64,000 nucleotides of DNA from Parabacteroides sp. FAFU027 (GCF_022808675.1 NZ_JAKZKV010000005.1:62001-126000); one strand, 5' to 3'; numbered from the stretch's first letter, positions 7,864-17,730 are shown. Translations and numbers: made by a program. Notes: generated by a model not told the origin, from the letters alone.

Positions 7864-7905
7864 AGAGCCACAAAAGATTTCATGTTTATGAATCTTTGTG
7901 GCTCT
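7864..7905 (-). terminator. Terminator of the DUF4249/TonB-receptor operon
   Basis: A long hairpin with arms AGAGCCACAAAAGATTTCAT and ATGAATCTTTGTGGCTCT is followed on the minus strand by CTTTATTTT. It lies 40 bp beyond the stop codon at 7947. Confidence 0.75.
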
Positions 7906-7946
7906 GATAACTATCTCTATATTTAGCTGGGAAAGGTTCGAACTTA

Positions 7947-8723
7947 TTATTTATACACCTTCAAATAAAGCGTGTCGGTGCTGTATGAGGTAAAGATGCC
8001 CAATCCATTGGTAACATTCGTGGGCGGTGAAGTCAGACTCTCCGCATTGGTTGAATAGTGCTGATAAAGCTTGGCATATTCATCCGGAATCTTAAACAAT
8101 ACAATCCGGTGGAGTCCGTAGTAAGAAAAGCTTTTATCCGAAAGGGAATAAGTGGTAGTCTTTATCGGCTCCAGGTAGCGGATGACTGACACACTGTTAT
8201 TGAGATTGATGGGACTGGTTTTTCCATCCAGACACTCGATGGAAAGGTAGTGATACAGGTCACTGGGATTATTCCAGGTGTATTTGGCATAATAGGTGGT
8301 ATCGACTACCGTCCATTTTACAACACCATGAATACTGTCTACCGCACCGGTAAAACCTTCGGGTTTAGTGGGGACGGTGGTCTGTGCGGTAACTTGCTTA
8401 TTATAGTAAGTAAATGACAGATAGTAGGTCTTACCCGCCTGTACGATTAGCGGAGAGCTGTACTTTCCTTCTCCGTTAAAGGACAACTGATGGGCAATAT
8501 TGTCGCATGTGACCTTGACGGCAACGTTATTTACCGGCTCGTAGGTAGAATCATCGGAGTCGATGATAAATTCACGGTTAAGTTTCAGGGAAATAGAATC
8601 TTCTGCTCTCAGGAAAGCGTTAACCACTACCCCATTGTAGTCGGCTGTCGCAATATTGCTTTTCTCGCACGATGCAAACAGCAAGGGCAAAAGCAGGGCA
8701 ATCAATATATGTTTTATCTTCAT
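7947..8723 (-). CDS. DUF4249 family lipoprotein, partner of the TonB receptor
   Basis: The start is set at the ATG at 8723 (MKIKHILIALLLPLLFASC), giving a lipoprotein signal with lipobox Cys at residue 19 and a 258-residue product. An alternative ATG at 8741 overlaps the receptor stop codon as TAATG and adds six residues; translational coupling through that overlap is possible. The mature chain has the DUF4249 pattern: an early VVVNAFL(R)AEDSISLKLNREF strand region, a YYLSFTYYNK segment and TTVPTKPEGF. These proteins regularly sit downstream of a SusC-like receptor and are thought to be its surface lipoprotein partner. Transport substrate unknown. Confidence 0.85.
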   Translation of the reverse strand: MKIKHILIALLLPLLFASCEKSNIATADYNGVVVNAFLRAEDSISLKLNREFIIDSDDSTYEPVNNVAVKVTCDNIAHQLSFNGEGKYSSPLIVQAGKTYYLSFTYYNKQVTAQTTVPTKPEGFTGAVDSIHGVVKWTVVDTTYYAKYTWNNPSDLYHYLSIECLDGKTSPINLNNSVSVIRYLEPIKTTTYSLSDKSFSYYGLHRIVLFKIPDEYAKLYQHYSTNAESLTSPPTNVTNGLGIFTSYSTDTLYLKVYK

Positions 8724-8740
8724 AACTTTCGGACTTTGCA

Positions 8741-11506
8741 TTAAAACTTGATGCTGAAATTGACATTCGGCAATATTCCAAGGTAATTGACATTCGTCTC
8801 CACCACTTCGCTATTTACGATCTGGAACTCTTTGTACCAGATGTTTGTACGGTTATAGAGGTTGAAGATGGAGAAGTTGACTGTACAGGGATATTTCTGC
8901 GATAACTTGAAATTGTAGGTTGCAGCCACATCCATGCGGTGGTAATCGGGCAGACGGCAACCGTTTTTTACTGTCGCATTGAAATACTCCTTGGTAGATC
9001 CATCGGGCAATGTCACTTCATAGACCCCTTCGGGACGAGTGTAAGGCTTGCCGGATGCAAAGATCCAGTTCAGGGCAAAGTCCCAGTTGTGCCACTTGTA
9101 GGTGTTGACGATTTTGAATTCGTGCGTCACATCATTAGAGGCATAGAAGTCATAATTGCCAAAGTCAGGGAAATGGTTGACCGTCTCACTGATGGTATAT
9201 CCCATCCAGCCGGTATAGTTGCCATATTTTTTCTGAAGCAGGAAGTCGATTCCTTTGGAATAGCCGGTACCGGTAAAGAACTTCGTTTCATAGTTGATAT
9301 CATCGCTCAGACTGGTAGTCGTTTCCGCATCGGGACCAAAGCCTCCCCCCTGTTGGTCAAAACGGATGGAGTATTCCGAAATATCTTTCAACTTCTTGTA
9401 ATAGGCTTCCACGTCGAAGAGGTAATTCTTTGTTTCATATGCAAATCCGGCAACAGCAAGATTCGATGAGCTGACCGGCATTTGTGTACCGTCGGCCATC
9501 ATCCAGAATTCACGGTCACCCTGCATCACATCTTCGCGGGTTACTTTTTTGGCAAACTGGTAATATCTACCCAAAGATCCCTTCAACTTCAACTGGTTAT
9601 TTACCTTATACGATCCGGAGAAACGCGGCTCAAAGTAGTTTTTACCTGTTACATCGTAGTTTGTATAACGCAAACCCGGATTCAGCTCCAGCCTATTTTT
9701 CAGCAAAGTAATTTTATCCTGAAGGTAACCACTGGTCAGGTTTGTCCGGTTCTTTTTGCTCAACACAGTTAATGTATCATTTTGCACATAGGAGTAGCGG
9801 ACATCGTTGGTCGTGTGATCAAAGCCGAATGATAGTAATTGCTTGTTGGACAACTTGTATTCGAAATCAATTTTCTGTGATAAGTCCCTGATGCCGTTAT
9901 GCTCCACATATCCTTTGGTAAACTCTACATAAGTACCACTGCTGGTGTAATAGCTACCCTCGTTGGTCCGGTCACGATCATTCACATAATCCGAATAACT
10001 GATTAAAGCATTTGAGTAGAGCCGGTTGCTCCAGTTACGCGACCATTTCAGGGAAATACCGGTGTTACCCCATTGTGTATTATCGGTATTGGTCATGCTC
10101 ATGCTGGTGATGCTGCTTTTTCCCGGAGGAGGCCCGCCCATTCCGCCCGGGCTAAAGGCATTATCCAGGTAGTCTTTTCCGTTATAAGTACTGAACGAGA
10201 GAATATCCTTCGACGATGGACGCCAGGTAATCTTAGAGTTTGTATCGTAGAAATAAGAGGTTGCGTTCGTTTCATTGGGTGCATGACCACCACCAGGTCC
10301 GCCTCCATCATGTTTCGGAGGAGCCATCGACCCGCTACTTGATGTGGTTGATTGCTTGTAGATCAGGTCATACAACGGACTTTGCCAGCTGTGACGACCG
10401 GCAAAGAGGAAGGTGAGGTTTTTACCCAACGGAAACTCCAGATAAGCATTTGCCGACATCAGACTAACATCCACCATTGCTCCAAACTTCTTCTGGTTAC
10501 CCTCTTTGCCTGTGATTTCCACCACACTTGAAAGGCGACCACCGTATTTGGCATCAAATCCGCCTTTATAGAGCTGGATGTCCTTGATGGCATTACTGTT
10601 AAAAGCACTGAAGAAGCCAAACAAGTGTTGTACGTTGTAAATGGGAATACCATCGTATAATACCAATGACTGGTCAGGCGTCCCACCGCGCACATAGAGT
10701 CCGGAAGAGTTTTCGTTAGCCGCACTGATCCCCGGCATCAACTGGAAAGTCCGGAAGATGTCCTTTTCTCCCAAACTGGGCAGGATGCTCATCTTCAGTG
10801 GGGTCATTTTGATCATCCCCACCTTCTCGTTGGTCTGTAACAGGTCCTGCTTATCTGCCATCACCACGACTTCGCTCAGCAGTTCGGTATTGGCCTCCAA
10901 CTCAAATACGGCATGATGCACAGGTGTATTCGGGGTCAGGTGAATCTCTTTGGGCTTGTAACCAATGTAGCTTACAACAAGAGTAGAGGTATCTGTCGGC
11001 ACTTTCAGCAGGGTAAAATAGCCGTCCACATTGGTTGTAGTCACGTTCTTGCTGTTTTTTACACGCACATTTACATAAGGAAGCGATTCGTGTGATTCCT
11101 TATCGACCACCGTACCGGAGAAGGCGAAGTTGGCTTTTTCTGCATTGCCATGATAGGCAACTTCCTTCTTCACCTCATTCGAAGCCAGTTTCTCCCACTG
11201 GTCAATGATGTAGATCACGCCGTCATCAGATATATAGTATTTGAGCTTATTGCCGTTACAGATCATGTTCTTGATAAAACTCTCCAGCGTGCGCTGAAAC
11301 GGCGGGCAGTCAATCTTAATCTTCTGCGCTTTCACCTTATCGTATTTGAATACGACACCTTTTTCCTTGGATATTTTCTCTAAAACCTGATCCATAGTTC
11401 CTATATACCAGCCATTGACTTCGATCTTGTCCAGTCTGACCTGGGCATCAATCCGCTGTAAGGCTGTAATCAGGAGAAATAAAAGTAAAATTTTCGTTTG
11501 TTTCAT
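8741..11506 (-). CDS. TonB-dependent receptor with STN and carboxypeptidase-regulatory domains
   Basis: 921 residues: signal peptide (1-21, ending RIDA), STN domain at about 24-105, CarboxypepD_reg-like domain at about 128-215, plug at about 225-345 (ends near VVEITGKEG), and a 22-strand barrel finishing in NVNFSIKF. An STN domain usually goes with signalling through an anti-sigma factor, but no sigma/anti-sigma pair lies nearby; a LytS/LytTR pair is next to the cluster instead. An extracellular loop contains a His/Gly/Pro-rich stretch (KHDGGGPGGGHAPNE) and a second GGMGGPPPG loop, similar in composition to the Gly-rich segments of the next two proteins. It is co-oriented and coupled with the DUF4249 gene. 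The imported substrate cannot be read from the sequence. Confidence 0.92.
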   Translation of the reverse strand: MKQTKILLLFLLITALQRIDAQVRLDKIEVNGWYIGTMDQVLEKISKEKGVVFKYDKVKAQKIKIDCPPFQRTLESFIKNMICNGNKLKYYISDDGVIYIIDQWEKLASNEVKKEVAYHGNAEKANFAFSGTVVDKESHESLPYVNVRVKNSKNVTTTNVDGYFTLLKVPTDTSTLVVSYIGYKPKEIHLTPNTPVHHAVFELEANTELLSEVVVMADKQDLLQTNEKVGMIKMTPLKMSILPSLGEKDIFRTFQLMPGISAANENSSGLYVRGGTPDQSLVLYDGIPIYNVQHLFGFFSAFNSNAIKDIQLYKGGFDAKYGGRLSSVVEITGKEGNQKKFGAMVDVSLMSANAYLEFPLGKNLTFLFAGRHSWQSPLYDLIYKQSTTSSSGSMAPPKHDGGGPGGGHAPNETNATSYFYDTNSKITWRPSSKDILSFSTYNGKDYLDNAFSPGGMGGPPPGKSSITSMSMTNTDNTQWGNTGISLKWSRNWSNRLYSNALISYSDYVNDRDRTNEGSYYTSSGTYVEFTKGYVEHNGIRDLSQKIDFEYKLSNKQLLSFGFDHTTNDVRYSYVQNDTLTVLSKKNRTNLTSGYLQDKITLLKNRLELNPGLRYTNYDVTGKNYFEPRFSGSYKVNNQLKLKGSLGRYYQFAKKVTREDVMQGDREFWMMADGTQMPVSSSNLAVAGFAYETKNYLFDVEAYYKKLKDISEYSIRFDQQGGGFGPDAETTTSLSDDINYETKFFTGTGYSKGIDFLLQKKYGNYTGWMGYTISETVNHFPDFGNYDFYASNDVTHEFKIVNTYKWHNWDFALNWIFASGKPYTRPEGVYEVTLPDGSTKEYFNATVKNGCRLPDYHRMDVAATYNFKLSQKYPCTVNFSIFNLYNRTNIWYKEFQIVNSEVVETNVNYLGILPNVNFSIKF

Positions 11507-11561
11507 AGGTTGTTTAGGGATTGAGGGAATGATGTATTGAGGGAATGAGGGGATTCTCTGT

Positions 11562-11569
11562 CAAATCTA
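11562..11569 (-). promoter_or_regulatory. Candidate -7 element (TAGATTTG) for the TonB-receptor operon
   Basis: CAAATCTA on the plus strand is TAGATTTG on the minus strand, matching TAnnTTTG 56 bp upstream of the receptor start at 11506. No -33 TTTG is seen at the normal spacing, so the call is tentative. Confidence 0.4.
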
Positions 11570-11667
11570 TAATGAAAACATAGGACAGGATTCTGTAAAT
11601 AAACTTCTCTGTGGCTCTCTGTGCATTTCTCTGTTGTCCTCTGTGATATATAATCATCATTAATCTC

Positions 11668-11710
11668 AAAAAAAGAGAGAGGCAGAAACGCTTTCCTGCT
11701 CTTCTCTCTT
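11668..11710 (-). terminator. Terminator of the gene at 11748-12653
   Basis: On the minus strand AAGAGAGAAGAGCAG pairs imperfectly with CTGCCTCTCTCTT and is followed by seven T residues. It separates the secreted-protein gene from the receptor operon. Confidence 0.7.
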
Positions 11711-11747
11711 CTGATAGTCAAAAGTTTATGAAAAAGTGATTAACGAA

Positions 11748-12653
11748 TTACTCGGGCTTCACAGCTAGAATAATACTATTTTTAATGCTTATCTTCTCAA
11801 ACATAGCTGAGCGGTTTTGTGACATTTCACCGCCACGGGAACCGCCCATTCCCCCTTCAGGACCTCCCCCACCGGGGCCACTATGTCCTCCGCCGGGCAT
11901 TCCACCACCTTGCGGGCCGCCTTCACCGCCGGGACCTCCCTGCATTTGCTCCTGTTGGGTCTGATTGATAATCAGTGCGATATCTTTTGCCGATATTTTA
12001 TCAATATCATACTTAGCTCCGAAAAGCTCTTTCAATGGGATGCGGCATTCGATATTCATCTGATTCTGCTCATTCCATCCTACCTGAAAAGCCATAGCTC
12101 CATTTTCACCCGCCACTATCATCTCATTGCTTTCGGCAAAACCTTCAGTCTCGATGGTCGGTTTGGTCAGCAGGTAAAGCTGTTTCATCATATCGGTATT
12201 CGGTCCGCGTTTTCCCTGGCCTTGCTGACCACCTTTCTGCTGATCCTGTTCGCTCGTCTGCGCAAATTCCTGCTGCTGTTGTTGCTGTTGCTTCGGTCTT
12301 TCACCCATCTGTTGCTCCATCATCTGGCGGTCAGGTTTCTGTCCGTTTAGCTTCAATGTTCCGATGTATTTCGGTTTTACTTTGGTTTTCAGGTAAATAT
12401 TGAGTCCCCCGCGCATAATCTTCATCTGCCCGTCCGGCTCAATCACCTGGAAAGCCAGATAGAGATATTTGTCATCATTGGCAAAACCGTATTTCATCTT
12501 TGCCGTCTTGTCGTAAAAGCGCATGGCGCCTTTCCACTCATCGACTTTACCGTCGATAGCGACACTTTGAATCCACGAAGGCTTGTTTTGTGCTTGTAAG
12601 CTGCAAAACCCGGCCATACAGCCCAGGGCTGCAATCAGAATTTGTTTCTTCAT
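11748..12653 (-). CDS. Secreted Gln/Gly-rich protein with CBM9-like N-terminal domain
   Basis: 301 residues with a signal peptide (MKKQILIAALGCMAGFCSLQA). Residues 28-75 (VAIDGKVDEWKGAMRFYD ... YLYLAFQVIEPDGQ) look like the start of a CBM9-like sugar-binding beta-sandwich, as in DUF5916 proteins. A low-complexity linker with a run of Gln follows at about 120-150. The sandwich resumes with NIECRIPLKELFG. The C-terminal part has a long Gly/Pro/Met/Gln-rich region (about 238-280) before a final strand. The Gly-rich composition matches loops in the two flanking outer-membrane proteins, suggesting a shared surface function. I do not recognise a specific family. Confidence 0.7.
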   Translation of the reverse strand: MKKQILIAALGCMAGFCSLQAQNKPSWIQSVAIDGKVDEWKGAMRFYDKTAKMKYGFANDDKYLYLAFQVIEPDGQMKIMRGGLNIYLKTKVKPKYIGTLKLNGQKPDRQMMEQQMGERPKQQQQQQQEFAQTSEQDQQKGGQQGQGKRGPNTDMMKQLYLLTKPTIETEGFAESNEMIVAGENGAMAFQVGWNEQNQMNIECRIPLKELFGAKYDIDKISAKDIALIINQTQQEQMQGGPGGEGGPQGGGMPGGGHSGPGGGGPEGGMGGSRGGEMSQNRSAMFEKISIKNSIILAVKPE

Positions 12654-12793
12654 TGATTTGAATTTTAAGTTTGTACGTTAGTTATTTCGTTTTCAATAAT
12701 GTAATCTGAATTGTGTCCGGCGAATATCACTATCCGCCGGCACCTAACCTAAACATCTAATTTACCTCTATTGAATGTCGTGTCGTTGAGAAG

Positions 12794-15544
12794 TTATGAT
12801 TTCGAATTGAATACCCTTAGGTCATATACAAACGAGAGCATGAAATAGGGTTTCAGTATATTAGTCGTTGCGTCTTCCGCGTAAGCAGTTGCGATTGTAT
12901 GGCTGATTGCTTTATTCTGGTGCAACAGGTCATACGCTTGGAACTTAACCTCTCCCCTCTGGTTTTTAAATATTTTCTTACCCAGGCTGGCATTCCACAG
13001 GTAATAAGGTTCTGTCGATCCGGTGTAATCCTGCCAGTTAAACTGACTACCAAGCGTCATTCCCAACCATGTGATCCAGTCGATTTTAAATCCGGCATTC
13101 TGTGTCAGGTATGAGGTATTTGACTTCGTACTGTTTGACAGCGTCCATGAAGCATTATACGAGAATGTAAAGTCAAGGTTTTCACTGATATTACTACTCA
13201 TCACCATCGTCGGAGCTACGTTATAGCTGTTTGTATTCAGTCTGGCTCCGTTATAAATGCCCGGCAGACGGCTGTAGCTCAGGTTTGTGCTCAGGTTAAG
13301 ATTACTGCGCAATGGATCAAACGGCATACCGTAGGTCAGCATTGAATTTACACTCCAATAGCCATCCATATTGACCGGTTTGGTAAACTGACTACCTTTT
13401 GAAAGAACAATTCCATCTTTCAATGTCTGATCCGAACCAGCCACATAGGTTGAGTCTCCAATATAGTTGAGTTTGTTTGATATACCCACCATCGCGATAA
13501 AGGTTTGCCCCGTAAGCGATGTATAAGTATATCGGGCATTCAGCATCGTGCTGATCTGCTCTTTCAGGTTTGAGTTACCACTTGTCAGAGCAAGTGAGTT
13601 GGTATTGTCAATCACGTCCTGCAACTGGGATACGGATGGTGCAGCCGATGAAGAGAACAGTCCCAGACGCAACGCTTTCCGACTGTTAAACTTGATGTCT
13701 GCCATCGCCATCGGTAAGATGGATGAGAAACTCTTCGATGTAGTACCAATAGTTGGGAATTGTTGAGTTCCGTCCAGATCAGCACGTTGATAATTCAGGC
13801 TAACCATCGTATTCACTTTTTTATTTGCAAAGCGAATGCCTGTTCCGAATCGTTGTGTCAGGTAATTGGTGTTATATACGTTTGACAATGCTGTATCCAA
13901 ATCCTGGTAAATATTGGTCAGACCATTGTAATTATAATTTTTGCGGTCTGCATCGCTGTAACTGTAGTTGATATTATAGTTGGTCATCAATTGCATATTC
14001 TTGCTCAATGGTTCGGTGTACATCACGTTTGCACCCCAGTTGTAACCGGAGCTGAGGTTGTCAATCTGCTGTTTCAACACCGGAGAAGTCGAAGTGTAAA
14101 GCGAAGTCCGATCATTATCCGAGAGACCACAGTTTAACCCTAATGAAATAGTACGTCCCGCTTTATCGAATTTATGACGGTAAAGCAACATTCCGCTCAT
14201 ATTGTAGCCATCACCGTTCCCCACAGAAGTTGTCGATGTTTGATTGGATAAAACACCATCAGTCGTAGTTGATGCATTCAATGTGCTGTTCGTATTTGTT
14301 TTTTGCAGACTCACCCGGGGTACGAATGTCAGCGAGTTTTTATCATCTATCGCGTAATCAAACTTCAGATTGAAGCGATGATTGTAGGTCTGCGTACTGG
14401 ATGTGCTGTTCTGCGTATAAACACGTTTGCCATTCGTTTCGTCAAAATAGGTCCTGGTCAGATCTTTTGTCGCATAATTATCCGATGCATTGAAGAAATA
14501 TCCACCCGTAACATCTACTTTAGTGCCGATTTTATCCGTATAGTTGAATCCCAACGCATTGACAGTAGATAGACCGCCCAACTGTCCGATGTTGTTATCA
14601 GATGATCCACCGCCACCGAAAGGTCCCCCTGCCCCCGGAGGAGGTCCGTCTGGGCCGCCACCTCCTCGGTTACGGCTACCGCTACCAATTGAACCAAGAA
14701 TATCTTCCTGTGTAAAGTTTTGCTGGTTGACATTGTTGCTTTGACCAGTAATGGTGATGCGACGGTCTCCTTTGAAGTAATTTACTGAACCTCCCAACTG
14801 ATATCTGTCTTCCGTACCGGCTGCTGCAGTCATTTTCCCGAAATATCCGGTTCGGGAATCTTCACGAGTCACAATATTTAATGTCTTCACCGATTGACCG
14901 TCATCAAAACCGGTAAACTGTGCCTGTTCGCTCTTTTTGTCAAATACCTGAATGGCTGAAACAATATCCGAAGGAATATTCCGTAATGCAGCCGTTACAT
15001 CGTTATCAAAGAAAGGCTTTCCATCGACCAATACCTTTTTCACTTCTTCGCCCTGGACTTTGACTGTACCGTTACTTACTATAATTCCGGGCATTTTAGC
15101 GATCAGGTCTTCCGAAGTGCTCCCTTTCAGCGTTTTAAATGCGGTGGCATTGTATTCCATCGTGTCGTTTTTCTGTATCGCACGGGTTGCGCATCCTTCA
15201 GCTTCAACGGCTTTGAGCGTAATTGAACTGGCTTTTAACGACATTTTCCCCAGATTCTGAACCGCGCGTTCTATTTTTATCGTTCTTACCAGCTTCTCGT
15301 AACCGATGAATGAAACCTGGAGTTCATATTGCCCTGCACCTGGAAGGTTTACGGTAAATTCCCCTGAAGAACTGGTTGTAGCAATGTACTTCTTATCATT
15401 CTTAAGAGAATTAAAGGTTAGATTGGCACCCGGCAATGAGAGATTCGAGGAGCCGTCGAATACCGAGCCTTTCACCTGCCATTGTTGGGCAAATGTACCC
15501 GCGACAGAGATTAATAAAAGCAATAATAGTTGAATACGTTTCAT
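12794..15544 (-). CDS. Outer-membrane beta-barrel (TonB-receptor-like, OMP_b-brl_3 type)
   Basis: 916 residues: signal peptide (1-19), CarboxypepD_reg-like domain at about 21-105, a plug-like domain at about 130-235 (PGIIVSNGTVKVQGEEVKKV, then VLVDGKPFFDND), then a long barrel. The first large extracellular loop carries a Gly/Pro-rich segment at about 280-315 (RNRGGGGPDGPPPGAGG). The C-terminus ends MLSFVYDLRVFNSKS rather than in a terminal Phe. Such proteins are related to TonB-dependent receptors, but many are thought to act in secretion or surface attachment. It is divergent from the LytS/LytTR pair, which is the obvious candidate regulator. Substrate unknown. Confidence 0.88.
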   Translation of the reverse strand: MKRIQLLLLLLISVAGTFAQQWQVKGSVFDGSSNLSLPGANLTFNSLKNDKKYIATTSSSGEFTVNLPGAGQYELQVSFIGYEKLVRTIKIERAVQNLGKMSLKASSITLKAVEAEGCATRAIQKNDTMEYNATAFKTLKGSTSEDLIAKMPGIIVSNGTVKVQGEEVKKVLVDGKPFFDNDVTAALRNIPSDIVSAIQVFDKKSEQAQFTGFDDGQSVKTLNIVTREDSRTGYFGKMTAAAGTEDRYQLGGSVNYFKGDRRITITGQSNNVNQQNFTQEDILGSIGSGSRNRGGGGPDGPPPGAGGPFGGGGSSDNNIGQLGGLSTVNALGFNYTDKIGTKVDVTGGYFFNASDNYATKDLTRTYFDETNGKRVYTQNSTSSTQTYNHRFNLKFDYAIDDKNSLTFVPRVSLQKTNTNSTLNASTTTDGVLSNQTSTTSVGNGDGYNMSGMLLYRHKFDKAGRTISLGLNCGLSDNDRTSLYTSTSPVLKQQIDNLSSGYNWGANVMYTEPLSKNMQLMTNYNINYSYSDADRKNYNYNGLTNIYQDLDTALSNVYNTNYLTQRFGTGIRFANKKVNTMVSLNYQRADLDGTQQFPTIGTTSKSFSSILPMAMADIKFNSRKALRLGLFSSSAAPSVSQLQDVIDNTNSLALTSGNSNLKEQISTMLNARYTYTSLTGQTFIAMVGISNKLNYIGDSTYVAGSDQTLKDGIVLSKGSQFTKPVNMDGYWSVNSMLTYGMPFDPLRSNLNLSTNLSYSRLPGIYNGARLNTNSYNVAPTMVMSSNISENLDFTFSYNASWTLSNSTKSNTSYLTQNAGFKIDWITWLGMTLGSQFNWQDYTGSTEPYYLWNASLGKKIFKNQRGEVKFQAYDLLHQNKAISHTIATAYAEDATTNILKPYFMLSFVYDLRVFNSKS

Positions 15545-15753
15545 ATGTTGATTTCGTTTTATTCGTGATAAGTTTGATGTGACAAATATCAGGCAGCTTT
15601 TCCCGGAATGAAAATTAATTCAGCCAAACGCCGGTTTTCATCAATCAACGCATTTACGAAAGGAATCAGGCAAAGATGAATTTCATCAAAAAAATCCGTC
15701 TCTTTGTCGATACGAATGAATCATTGGTTGAATAGATTAGATTATTAGCCTCT

Positions 15754-15761
15754 TATCTTTG
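15754..15761 (+). promoter_or_regulatory. -7 element TATCTTTG for the LytS/LytTR operon
   Basis: An exact TAnnTTTG match 26 bp upstream of the histidine kinase start at 15787. No TTTG at the standard -33 spacing is evident. The transcript leader would be only about 20 nt. The rest of the 15545-15786 gap shows nothing else I can name. Confidence 0.55.
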
Positions 15762-15786
15762 TACTTTTACGTAAAATCTCATTCGG

Positions 15787-16887
15787 ATGAAGAAAATCAG
15801 TTTTTCCCAACTGACTGAAAGTAAATTAGGTGAGTTCCTGCTCTGGCTTTCGGTTTTTATATTATTGACGGTAAATAATGCCCGTTTCAGTCTGACGGCC
15901 TCTCTGCTGCTGGCTTTTTTCAGCCTGCTCGGCATGGTTGGCATTTCATTTCTGAACCGTTTCGTATTGATTCCCCGTCTATTCAAATTTCATCGCAATT
16001 ACCTTTATGTGATCGCATCTATCGTTTGTATCCTGATTTTTATCCAGATATTTTCTGCTATTGACAGGGAACTCATTCACCGGTTTTTACCGCCTTTTTT
16101 ACATGAACATCGTCCTCGTCGAATGTTTTTTGACGGGCACAAGCCTCCTTTCGGGGCATTTGATATTATGCCGCTCCTAAAAACAGGATTTACCATTGTC
16201 GGCTCATTCCTTGTCACAACCCTCATTCATGTAATCTCCAAGGTAAAGCAAGAGGAAAAAAGAACACAGCAATTGATGACTGAAAAGGGATTGATGGAAC
16301 TGAAATTCCTGAAATCACAGATTAATCCTCATTTTATGTTCAATGCGCTAAACAACATCTATTCAATGATTTACACGGGGGATAAAAATGCGGGGAATTC
16401 CGTACTGAAGCTCTCGGAGATGTTGCGCTATGTGATGGATGAATGCCAGGCGGAACTGATTCCCATCGAACGTGAGATTCATTACATTGAGAATTACATT
16501 GATTTTCAGCAATTACGGGCCGAAAATATGATGAATGTGGTTTTCAATAAATCAATTCACAACACACAGATTCAGCTACCGCCCATGCTTTTCCAGCCCT
16601 TTGTGGAAAACTGTTTCAAGCATAGTCGCATAGACCAGAATCCTAATTCGAGTATAACTATTACGTTATCAGAGAATCACGACGGACTTTTATTTATTGC
16701 TGAAAATACGATTCCGTCTCAAAAACTAATAACCGAACTTACTAAACGCGACGGCATCGGAATCAATAATGTAAAGAAAAGGCTGGAGTTGCTCTTCCCG
16801 GATAATCATTCTCTGGAGATTAATAAAAGCGACAATCTGTTCCGGGTAAAGCTTTTGATTAATCTGAATTCACCTGAGAATATATAA
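15787..16887 (+). CDS. LytS-type sensor histidine kinase
   Basis: 366 residues with four predicted transmembrane helices at about 12-30, 38-60, 70-92 and 130-150. The His_kinase family motif is INPHFMFNALNNIYSM near residue 180, where the His after NP is the phospho-acceptor. The ATPase part has an N-box (FVENCFKHS) and GIGINNVKKRLELLF. The loop between helices 3 and 4 is unusually rich in His, Pro and Arg (HRFLPPFLHEHRPRRMFF, then DGHKPPFG) and could bind a metal or anionic ligand; that is inference. It is followed 29 bp later by the LytTR regulator and is divergent from the large outer-membrane cluster. Confidence 0.92.
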   Translation: MKKISFSQLTESKLGEFLLWLSVFILLTVNNARFSLTASLLLAFFSLLGMVGISFLNRFVLIPRLFKFHRNYLYVIASIVCILIFIQIFSAIDRELIHRFLPPFLHEHRPRRMFFDGHKPPFGAFDIMPLLKTGFTIVGSFLVTTLIHVISKVKQEEKRTQQLMTEKGLMELKFLKSQINPHFMFNALNNIYSMIYTGDKNAGNSVLKLSEMLRYVMDECQAELIPIEREIHYIENYIDFQQLRAENMMNVVFNKSIHNTQIQLPPMLFQPFVENCFKHSRIDQNPNSSITITLSENHDGLLFIAENTIPSQKLITELTKRDGIGINNVKKRLELLFPDNHSLEINKSDNLFRVKLLINLNSPENI

Positions 16888-16916
16888 TCTAAGAATAACA
16901 CTACATTTATTTAAAT

Positions 16917-17681
16917 ATGTCCCAACTAAGAACATTAATAATTGACGACGAGCACCTGGCTCGTAAACTGTTGAGTGATTATGTCCAAAAGATCCCTGAT
17001 CTGACACTTGTAGGAACCTGTGCCAATGCATTCGAGACGCTGGAATTCCTGAAGAAAGAGAGTGTTGATTTGATTTTCAGCGATATACATATGCCTGACC
17101 TGACAGGTTTGGAGCTAATTAGAATGCTAAAGAACCGTCCGGCAGTCATTTTTACTACGGCTTATTCTGAATTTGCACTGGAAAGTTATGAGCTGGAGGC
17201 TATAGATTATTTGCTTAAGCCGATTGCCTTCCCCCGTTTCTTCCAGGCTGCCAACAAAGCAATTGAACGACTCCGTATGAAGAATATAGAAAAGACTGAA
17301 ATTCAAGCAACTGCTTCTTCTGTTGCAGAATCATCTCTACATGCAGAAAAGGATTTCCTGATGGTGCGGGCAGATCACAAAATGTACCGAATCAATTTTT
17401 CAGAACTGATTTTTATCGAAGGACAAAGCGAATATGTGACCTTTCACCTGACAACAAGGAAAATAACAGCCTATTATTCTTTAAAGAAGCTGGAAGAGGA
17501 ACTACCGGCCAATCTTTTTTGCCGGGTGCATAAATCCTATATTATCGCATTGAAGTCGATTGAAGTGATAGAAGGGAACCTGATTTCCATTGCCGGAAGA
17601 AAGATCTCCATTGGCAAGATTTATAAGGATAATCTGATGCAGCAACTTTACCCGGAAGTTGAAGTCGGGAAGGAAGCATAA
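16917..17681 (+). CDS. LytTR-family response regulator
   Basis: 254 residues. The receiver domain spans 1-120 with acidic residues D10/D11 and the phospho-acceptor D56 in LIFSDIHMPDLTG; the conserved Lys lies in DYLLKPIAFPRF. The LytTR DNA-binding domain spans about 145-245 (FLMVRADHKMYRINFSELIF, FCRVHKSYIIAL). It is paired with the LytS kinase immediately upstream and ends at a strong terminator. It probably controls the divergent outer-membrane genes; I could not identify a LytTR direct-repeat binding site by eye. Confidence 0.93.
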   Translation: MSQLRTLIIDDEHLARKLLSDYVQKIPDLTLVGTCANAFETLEFLKKESVDLIFSDIHMPDLTGLELIRMLKNRPAVIFTTAYSEFALESYELEAIDYLLKPIAFPRFFQAANKAIERLRMKNIEKTEIQATASSVAESSLHAEKDFLMVRADHKMYRINFSELIFIEGQSEYVTFHLTTRKITAYYSLKKLEEELPANLFCRVHKSYIIALKSIEVIEGNLISIAGRKISIGKIYKDNLMQQLYPEVEVGKEA

Positions 17682-17730
17682 ACAAGAACAGCGCATTTTC
17701 AATTTTGAAGATGCGCTGTTCTTGTATTTT
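17682..17730. terminator. Bidirectional terminator between the LytTR and MBL genes
   Basis: Perfect 15-bp arms ACAAGAACAGCGCAT and ATGCGCTGTTCTTGT surround a 14-base loop and are followed by ATTTTTT on the plus strand. The minus-strand gene ends at 17731, so the hairpin serves both convergent transcripts. Confidence 0.85.
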
